A stretch of DNA of 11,428 nt, taken from assembly GCA_035544835.1 (NCBI GenBank), contig DASZZV010000047.1:1-11428 (forward strand), in the 5' to 3' direction. A model generated the notes under the pieces. The model had not been told where the DNA came from. It ran no database searches and saw only the letters and a program-made list of their open reading frames with translations. Below are positions 7,387-11,428 of this stretch, one piece after another. The stretch is from DASZZV01 sp035544835 (GTDB taxonomy: Bacteria > Acidobacteriota > Thermoanaerobaculia > Gp7-AA8). The position numbers and the translations under genes were made by a program. Every line of letters begins with the position of its first letter. Position 1 is the stretch's first letter.

Positions 7387-7441
7387 CTCCCGATGCAAAT
7401 CGGTGGCCGATATCCCAAGAGCAAACTTTGAAAATCGGGAG
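7387..7441. promoter_or_regulatory. Cluster of ATCGG/CCGAT half-sites between the DUF2231 operon and the regulator gene
   Basis: Four half-sites alternate in direction: CCCGAT (7389-7394), ATCGG (7399-7403), CCGAT (7407-7411) and ATCGGG (7434-7439). The inner ones form CCGAT-GCAA-ATCGG and ATCGG-TGG-CCGAT. The outermost extend to an 8-base inverted repeat, CTCCCGAT (7387-7394) and ATCGGGAG (7434-7441). Dimeric winged-helix regulators bind such sites, so this is a candidate operator for the adjacent SufR-like protein acting on both directions. The last site overlaps the regulator's ribosome binding site (GGGAGGG, 7437-7443). Confidence 0.5.
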
Positions 7442-7450
7442 GGCGTCACT

Positions 7451-8191
7451 ATGATTTCCCGGCAGAGCGGTCCGCGGCTCGAATTCATGGATCTCTTGTC
7501 CGAGGCTCGGCGCACGATTCTGAAGGTTCTAAAAGAGCTGGGTCGGGCTACCATTCCTCAACTCGCCGAACGCCTTGGTGTCTCCACGGAAGCGGTTCGA
7601 CAACAGCTCGTACAGCTCGATAGGGAAGGGTGGGTCGGCGACGTCTGCGGAAGAACTGATGTTCCCGCCGATTCGGCCCGTGCTCTTGGGCGTCCGCCCG
7701 TCGAATACTGCCTGACTCTCGCCGGGGACGAGCTCTTCCCCAAACAATACGATGATCTTGCCATCGCTCTCCTCGACCGCGCCGGCAAGGAAACGCTGGC
7801 GGCGATCACCGACGACAGGGTCGAGCGGCTGACGCGGGACATCACAGACGAGATGCCCCTCGAAAAAAAGCTCCGCAGGGTTCAGGACGTCTATTCGAAG
7901 GGCGACCCCTACATAACCATCGAGCGGCGACCGGAAGGTCCGCGCGTGATCGAGAGGAATTGTCCATTTCTCGGGGTAGCGCTCGAGCGCCCCGCCATCT
8001 GCAGCACGACCGTCAGCACGCTCCGCCGGATACTTGGATACGAAGTCGTCCGTGAGGAACGGTTTCAGGAGGAAGATGGGCGATGCGCGTTTCAGGTTTA
8101 TCTGGATCGACCTCTCTCCTCGCGCGCGCGCGGCCGGCGCTTCGAGATGGAACCTCCCCGCCGCAGCACGACACCCTCCGCCCGCAAGTAG
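7451..8191 (+). CDS. SufR-like winged-helix transcriptional regulator with iron-sulfur-type cysteines
   Basis: This 246-residue protein has an ArsR/DeoR-type winged helix at about residues 15-90 (ILKVLKELGRATIPQLAERL, recognition helix near STEAVRQQLVQL, wing ending at RPPVEYCLTLAGDELFP). The C-terminal part carries Cys171 (RNCPFLG), Cys184 (PAICST) and Cys212 (DGRCAF), spaced C-x12-C-x27-C. That arrangement matches what I recall of SufR-type regulators, which bind a [4Fe-4S] cluster and repress iron-sulfur assembly genes. No suf genes are here; instead it is divergent from a Rieske-containing operon, suggesting local control. The start at 7451 has GGGAGGG seven bases upstream. The frame is open back to 7322, but that would overlap the divergent gene and precede the operator cluster. 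The C-terminal tail of about 25 residues is basic and low-complexity. Confidence 0.8.
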   Translation: MISRQSGPRLEFMDLLSEARRTILKVLKELGRATIPQLAERLGVSTEAVRQQLVQLDREGWVGDVCGRTDVPADSARALGRPPVEYCLTLAGDELFPKQYDDLAIALLDRAGKETLAAITDDRVERLTRDITDEMPLEKKLRRVQDVYSKGDPYITIERRPEGPRVIERNCPFLGVALERPAICSTTVSTLRRILGYEVVREERFQEEDGRCAFQVYLDRPLSSRARGRRFEMEPPRRSTTPSARK

Positions 8192-8207
8192 TCCACGAGA
8201 TCGCCGC

Positions 8208-8516
8208 TCAGCCTGCGCCGTAATGCCTGTCCGCAGAGATCTCGGACGCGGGAGTCTCCGTGATGCTATGCCCCTTTTCCTCGAGAAGCTGCTCGACCAC
8301 GTTCACCATGTCCCGAAGTGTTTTGATCGACCGGGCGCTCGAATCAGGAATCGAAATCTGAAACGCCTCCTCAATGACGAAGAGGAGATTCAGCGCATCC
8401 AGAGAATCAATCCCAACATCAGCTAGAGGACTCTCCGGATTCAAGTCGCCATCCGGAATCGTCTTCTCTTCCCGGATCGCTTCGACAATCCTTTTCTGAA
8501 TCTCCTCACGGATCAT
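8208..8516 (-). CDS. Orphan acyl carrier protein
   Basis: This 102-residue protein has the acyl carrier fold. Helix I is IREEIQKRIVEAIREE, then the loop DLNPESPLADVG, the attachment motif GIDSLDALNLLFVIEEAF with Ser38 as phosphopantetheine site, and helices III-IV ending at VNVVEQLLEEKG. About 20 extra residues follow and are not expected in a plain acyl carrier protein. It should carry acyl groups as thioesters on a 4'-phosphopantetheine arm. No fatty acid, polyketide or peptide synthase gene is adjacent, so it is probably a dedicated carrier, not the main fatty-acid one. An AGAGGAAGAGG ribosome site lies two to three bases before ATG. A frameshifted relative lies at 5461-5620. It converges with the regulator gene, 16 bases apart. 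Confidence 0.88.
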   Translation of the reverse strand: MIREEIQKRIVEAIREEKTIPDGDLNPESPLADVGIDSLDALNLLFVIEEAFQISIPDSSARSIKTLRDMVNVVEQLLEEKGHSITETPASEISADRHYGAG

Positions 8517-8584
8517 GGCCTCTTCCTCTTGACGAGCCTCTCGACGCTCGGGTTTTCGCGGGTTGTCGGGATTGCTGAAATGTA

Positions 8585-8608
8585 GGAGGCGCTCTCTGGA
8601 ACGCCTCC
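8585..8608 (-). terminator. GC-rich hairpin after the secreted helical protein gene
   Basis: GGAGGCG (8585-8591) pairs with CGCCTCC (8602-8608) across a 10-base loop. It sits 12 bases past the stop codon of the upstream gene and before the acyl carrier gene. The following sequence on the minus strand (TACATTTCAG) is not a true T-run, so termination may be partial or Rho-aided. Confidence 0.35.
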
Positions 8609-8620
8609 CACTCGGGAAAG

Positions 8621-9238
8621 CTAGGCTTTCGAGAATTTCTGAGGAAACTGGGCAATGATGCCGCTGCTGAGGAGGTCGGCCATCTTCAGTATGTGGTTGA
8701 CGACCGCATCGTAGTCCTTGATGTCCTGGTCGTACTTTCCCTGTAGACGGTGAGTCGCTTCGTCGAGGGTCTCGTCAAGATGCATCCTCATCGCCGACTG
8801 GAGCGTCGCCAGCGGCCAGTTCTTCGGGTTCGCGCCATGCAGGAAAGCCGCGATCTCATTGGCGTTGTCGTACCAGCGTTTCTTGGTTACGGCTGCTTTG
8901 GTCGCGTCGCCAGCTTTCGATTGCATAACCAGATCGGCCGCAAGAGTGATGTGTTCGCGAAGAAGAGTCGTCAGTTTGTCGCCGGCATCTTTCCCGTAGA
9001 ATCCTGAAACGGCATTTCCAATATCGCGCTGATTGTCGAGGAGTCGCTGCGTTGTCAATTTTACGTCCGGACTCCCCGACGCCGCGCTGATGATGTAGAG
9101 GCGGGTCCATGTGACATGATCCTCCCACAATTTCCTCATGTCATCGTGGAAGGAACTCTTTGACTGTGCATAAAGCGAGCTGGACGTTCCCCCAAGGATT
9201 GTTATCACCAGAGCCAGAACCTTGAATTGCTGTTTCAT
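8621..9238 (-). CDS. Secreted all-helical protein of unknown function, four regularly placed histidines
   Basis: This 205-residue protein begins with a signal peptide (MKQQFKVLALVITILGG) and a probable cleavage at LYA-Q after residue 24, so it is exported. The rest is predicted helical by eye. Four helices each carry a His in an acidic setting: His41 (LWEDHVTWTRLYI), His96 (LLREHITLAADLV), His153 (RMHLDETLDEA) and His182 (VVNHILKMADLL). Related secreted proteins with LWEDHxxWTR and DHILxMADMLSxGI patterns occur in many bacteria and are to my recollection uncharacterised or misnamed. The histidine pattern suggests a metal- or heme-binding bundle, which is inference only. A strong AGGAGG sits five to six bases before ATG. 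A hairpin follows the stop. Confidence 0.8.
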   Translation of the reverse strand: MKQQFKVLALVITILGGTSSSLYAQSKSSFHDDMRKLWEDHVTWTRLYIISAASGSPDVKLTTQRLLDNQRDIGNAVSGFYGKDAGDKLTTLLREHITLAADLVMQSKAGDATKAAVTKKRWYDNANEIAAFLHGANPKNWPLATLQSAMRMHLDETLDEATHRLQGKYDQDIKDYDAVVNHILKMADLLSSGIIAQFPQKFSKA

Positions 9239-9256
9239 AAAAGCCTCCTCAAGCTG

Positions 9257-9305
9257 ATTTGGCGTACGGACCGCGCCTTATTTCTGAGGACGAAGCGCGC
9301 CAAAT
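9257..9305. promoter_or_regulatory. Inverted repeat upstream of the secreted helical protein gene
   Basis: ATTTGGCG (9257-9264) and CGCCAAAT (9298-9305) are perfect 8-base inverted arms 33 bases apart, starting 19 bases before the gene's ATG. They could be operator half-sites or a leader structure. No clear -10/-35 was seen, so function is unassigned. Confidence 0.3.
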
Positions 9306-9306
9306 T

Positions 9307-9396
9307 TCAGCAAGATGCGACTTGCAAAATGCGAACCGCAACGATCCCCAGCCGCACATTGCTCGAATGAAGATCAATCCCCGCATAGCCTCGCAT
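9307..9396 (-). pseudogene. N-terminal remnant of an IS110-family-like transposase
   Basis: A short frame on the minus strand starts with ATG at 9394-9396 and ends with TGA at 9307-9309. It begins MRGYAGIDLHSSNVRLG and is 29 residues long. IS110-family transposases typically begin with a near-identical (Y)xGIDLHxxN motif holding the first catalytic Asp of their DEDD domain, here Asp8. The rest of a 300-400 residue transposase is missing and replaced by the upstream region of the secreted protein gene. It lies 13 bases after the oxidoreductase stop. The match is short, so chance similarity is possible, but both the motif and the start codon fit. Confidence 0.5.
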
Positions 9397-9409
9397 CTCG
9401 CAAGCCCAG

Positions 9410-10798
9410 TTAACAACGCCTGAGCCGCCTCCAGGCGAGAATAAGGAGTACGGCTATCGCGGCTCCGAGACTGACTCGCTTGATTACCTGCTTCCGTTGG
9501 GAAACCCGCCGGGCGTCTCCCTTCAAGAGCGACTTTGCATAGGCGTGCGACAACGCGAAGGTGAGCGGCTTCCGAACAACAGGCTGAGTGAGATCAAGCT
9601 CGGTGAAGCTTCGTTGGGGGTCGAGAAAATCACTGAGCTCCGATTTACCGTCGATCGCGATTTGAACGGCCACTCTCGCAGCCAGCACGCTCCAGGGCAA
9701 CCCCGACGAACAAAGGGCGGCGTAATGACCCGGTCTGCCCTCGCATTTGCCAGCCAATGGAAGAAGGTCTTTAGTCACCCCGATGAGTCCTGGCCACATG
9801 CTCTCAAAACGTACTCCCTCGATCTGTGGGAAACGCCTTCGAACATAGTCGAGAAGGTGTTGTACAGGGACCCCGTCGTTCGGACGTTCAGGAGCATAGG
9901 TCCGCGACAACAATCCGCCGCCGAGGAGAAGCCGGCGGTCGGGGGTGAGTCGAAAGTATTGGTAGATCAGGTCGGTGTCCCAGACCAGTTGCGGACCGTC
10001 GGGAAAGATGGAGCGGGCGAGGGCCTCGTCGAGTGGCTCACTGATGGTGAGGAAAGTTTGCGCATGATAGGCCTCCTGTTTCGCAACTCCAATTCCACAG
10101 GCTCTGTGATCGAGACTGAAGAATATTGATTCCGCGCGGACACTCCCTTCTCGCGTCCGAGCCACACCGCCATCAACGGATGTAACTGCCGAGCCTTCAA
10201 AGATCTGCACCCCTTGTTGGGCGAGACGCTCGCTCAGCGTCCTGACATACTCGAAGGAATCGATCGCAAATGTGCGTCCGTACCGCACTGCGCCGCCGAA
10301 GGTGTCGCTTCCGATGACCTGAGCCACCGACGACCTGTCATACAAACGCGACTCGTATCCAAGGGCGAGGCGTGTCTCGTGCTCTTCCTCCACGACGTCA
10401 AAGGAACCTTCATCCGAGGCGATGTAGAGACTGTCGGCGGCGAGAAAGCCGCAATCAAGCTGGTAACGCTGAATCGTTTCGCCGATGGCGTCGCAGCCCC
10501 TCTGAGCTGCGTTCCAGAGAATACGCGTGTCGTCGTCTCCGAAGCGACGCCGCAGTTGCGAGAGCTCCAGTTCGCTGGCGGGTGTGATGAAACCGGAGCT
10601 GCGGCCGCTCGCGCCAGATCCGCAGAAGCCTGCCTCCAGGATGACGACGTCATGGATTCCACTCCGCAGGAGCTCATCTGCGATCGTTAGTCCGGCGACC
10701 CCTCCCCCGATGATTGCGACCTTTGCCGAGTGCGACCCGATCACCTTCGCCCGTGGCGTGATCTTTTTACCTCGCATCCAGAAGATCTCGTTGACCAT
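9410..10798 (-). CDS. FAD-dependent oxidoreductase, DAO family, with C-terminal membrane anchor
   Basis: This 462-residue protein has an N-terminal Rossmann dinucleotide-binding motif, GGGVAG at 31-36 (KVAIIGGGVAGLTIADELL), with Glu55 (VVILEAG) for the FAD ribose. GASGRSSGF at 62-70 matches the D-amino-acid oxidase/glycine oxidase superfamily (COG0665). A C-terminal segment, CSSGLPWSVLAARVAVQI, fits the usual end of the FAD domain. Such enzymes oxidise amines or amino acids (PuuB/OrdL and relatives); the substrate is unknown. Unusually, residues about 442-456 are hydrophobic and flanked by QRKQVIKR and RRLRRC, which suggests a C-terminal inner-membrane anchor with the enzyme in the cytoplasm. 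The start at 10798 is preceded by a weak GGCGGGA; Met8 has no ribosome site. Confidence 0.85.
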   Translation of the reverse strand: MVNEIFWMRGKKITPRAKVIGSHSAKVAIIGGGVAGLTIADELLRSGIHDVVILEAGFCGSGASGRSSGFITPASELELSQLRRRFGDDDTRILWNAAQRGCDAIGETIQRYQLDCGFLAADSLYIASDEGSFDVVEEEHETRLALGYESRLYDRSSVAQVIGSDTFGGAVRYGRTFAIDSFEYVRTLSERLAQQGVQIFEGSAVTSVDGGVARTREGSVRAESIFFSLDHRACGIGVAKQEAYHAQTFLTISEPLDEALARSIFPDGPQLVWDTDLIYQYFRLTPDRRLLLGGGLLSRTYAPERPNDGVPVQHLLDYVRRRFPQIEGVRFESMWPGLIGVTKDLLPLAGKCEGRPGHYAALCSSGLPWSVLAARVAVQIAIDGKSELSDFLDPQRSFTELDLTQPVVRKPLTFALSHAYAKSLLKGDARRVSQRKQVIKRVSLGAAIAVLLILAWRRLRRC

Positions 10799-10814
10799 GA
10801 CGTCCCGCCTTCAA

Positions 10815-11087
10815 CTACCTGCTTTGGCACAACATCGTTCTCGGAGAAATCGCTCGAAACGGCTCGTTTTGTTGATGCCGGCGCTTGGTTGCTCGCCTAC
10901 GCAGGAAGGGCGCCGTCACGAGCGATGACGGAAGCTCTTTGAGCTCCATCGACTCGTCGCTCGATAGCAGATCGCTAGTCAGGTATGGGACGGTGTTCGG
11001 CCCTCGATCGGTGGAATGATTGCCGCTCCCCGGCTGCAATGCGCCGAGGAGTTCCTTACGCTTCTTCACTGTGACTTCGAACCTCAA
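10815..11087 (-). CDS. Doubtful small ORF between two minus-strand genes
   Basis: This frame could encode up to 90 residues from a TTG start, or about 83 from an internal GTG. It has no ATG near the start and no clear ribosome site. I recognise no family: the sequence has an acidic middle (SSDESMELKELP) and a very basic C-terminal part (LRRRATKRRHQQ). In its favour, it fits tightly between neighbours on the same strand: 10 bases after the upstream stop and 16 bases before the oxidoreductase start. It could equally be non-coding spacer with a chance frame, or remains of a gene. Confidence 0.3.
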   Translation of the reverse strand: MRFEVTVKKRKELLGALQPGSGNHSTDRGPNTVPYLTSDLLSSDESMELKELPSSLVTAPFLRRRATKRRHQQNEPFRAISPRTMLCQSR

Positions 11088-11097
11088 TTACCCATCG

Positions 11098-11428
11098 TCA
11101 TTTCGGCGCGATCCTCTCCCCTTCCTTCGCCGGCTTGCCGAGGTCTGTCCAATCCCGCATGAAGACCACCAGGCCGAAGTTCGGCTGATTGCGAGAGGAT
11201 CCCGCCACGAGCTCCTCGTTGTAGATGTCGATGAAGAACGCGAAAGGGTCGCTCCGGTCGGTATCGACGACCTGCATGTCGGCGTCGAGCATCAGCAGCT
11301 TTCCCATCCGAAGCACGCCGCCGCGGAAATACATCGTGTTCTTCTCCTCCGGCTTGGGCAGCGCAAGCGGCGCGAGATGCAGACCTGCGTCGAAGATCTG
11401 GATCAGCTCATCGCCTTCGATGTGCACG
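11098..11428 (-). CDS. 3' end of an unrecognised gene, cut by the window edge
   Basis: The frame is open from the right edge to TGA at 11098-11100, giving at least 109 C-terminal residues. Its apparent start is just a GTG at the edge, so the true start is probably outside. The visible part is rich in aromatic and short hydrophobic stretches (LIQIFDAGLHLAPLALPKPE, MYFRGGVLRMGKLLMLDADM, FGLVVFMRDWTDLG), consistent with a beta-rich fold. VVDTDRSDPFAFFIDIYNEE is a distinctive phrase I cannot tie to a named family. No membrane segment or catalytic motif is evident. It may be the first visible gene of a minus-strand run leading to the FAD oxidoreductase. Confidence 0.7.
   Translation of the reverse strand, partial: VHIEGDELIQIFDAGLHLAPLALPKPEEKNTMYFRGGVLRMGKLLMLDADMQVVDTDRSDPFAFFIDIYNEELVAGSSRNQPNFGLVVFMRDWTDLGKPAKEGERIAPK

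Noticed and set aside
7322..7450. The upstream extension of the SufR-like regulator
   Set aside because: It would overlap the divergent DUF2231 gene and run through the operator cluster; 7451 has a good ribosome site and matches the domain start.
8034..8426. A 130-codon plus-strand frame
   Set aside because: It overlaps the end of the regulator in another frame and is antisense to the acyl carrier protein.

Overview
The window looks like chromosomal DNA of a GC-rich, Gram-negative bacterium, most likely an Acidobacteriota member. This is an inference. It rests on the long Oar-like TonB receptor with an N-terminal carboxypeptidase-regulatory domain (2469-5420), and on a hairpin repeat near 826-890 of a kind I associate with that phylum. 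No rRNA, tRNA, CRISPR array or intact mobile element was seen.

Layout from left to right. A VapBC-type toxin-antitoxin pair (126-772, +) lies between two inverted copies of a repeat (1-41 and 826-866, 40 of 41 bases identical). A convergent aldehyde dehydrogenase of the succinate-semialdehyde type follows (915-2312, -). The receptor gene is divergent from it. The 5421-5977 gap holds decayed DNA: a frameshifted acyl carrier protein remnant (-) next to the C-terminal remnant of a methyltransferase-like gene (+).

The most distinctive block is 5978-8191. A small DUF2231 membrane protein gene and a gene fusing DUF2231 to a Rieske [2Fe-2S] domain form a two-gene operon (-). Divergent from it is a SufR-like winged-helix regulator with a C-x12-C-x27-C cysteine set. 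Their shared intergenic region carries four ATCGG/CCGAT half-sites. This looks like a membrane redox module under iron-sulfur-sensing control; the operon, motifs and half-sites are visible, while the regulatory link is inferred.

The right side is all on the minus strand: an orphan acyl carrier protein (8208-8516), the intact relative of the remnant about 3 kb away; a secreted all-helical protein with four regularly placed histidines (8621-9238); a 29-codon remnant resembling the N-terminus of an IS110-family transposase (9307-9396); a DAO-family FAD oxidoreductase with a C-terminal membrane anchor (9410-10798); a doubtful small ORF; and the 3' end of an unrecognised gene that runs off the right edge.
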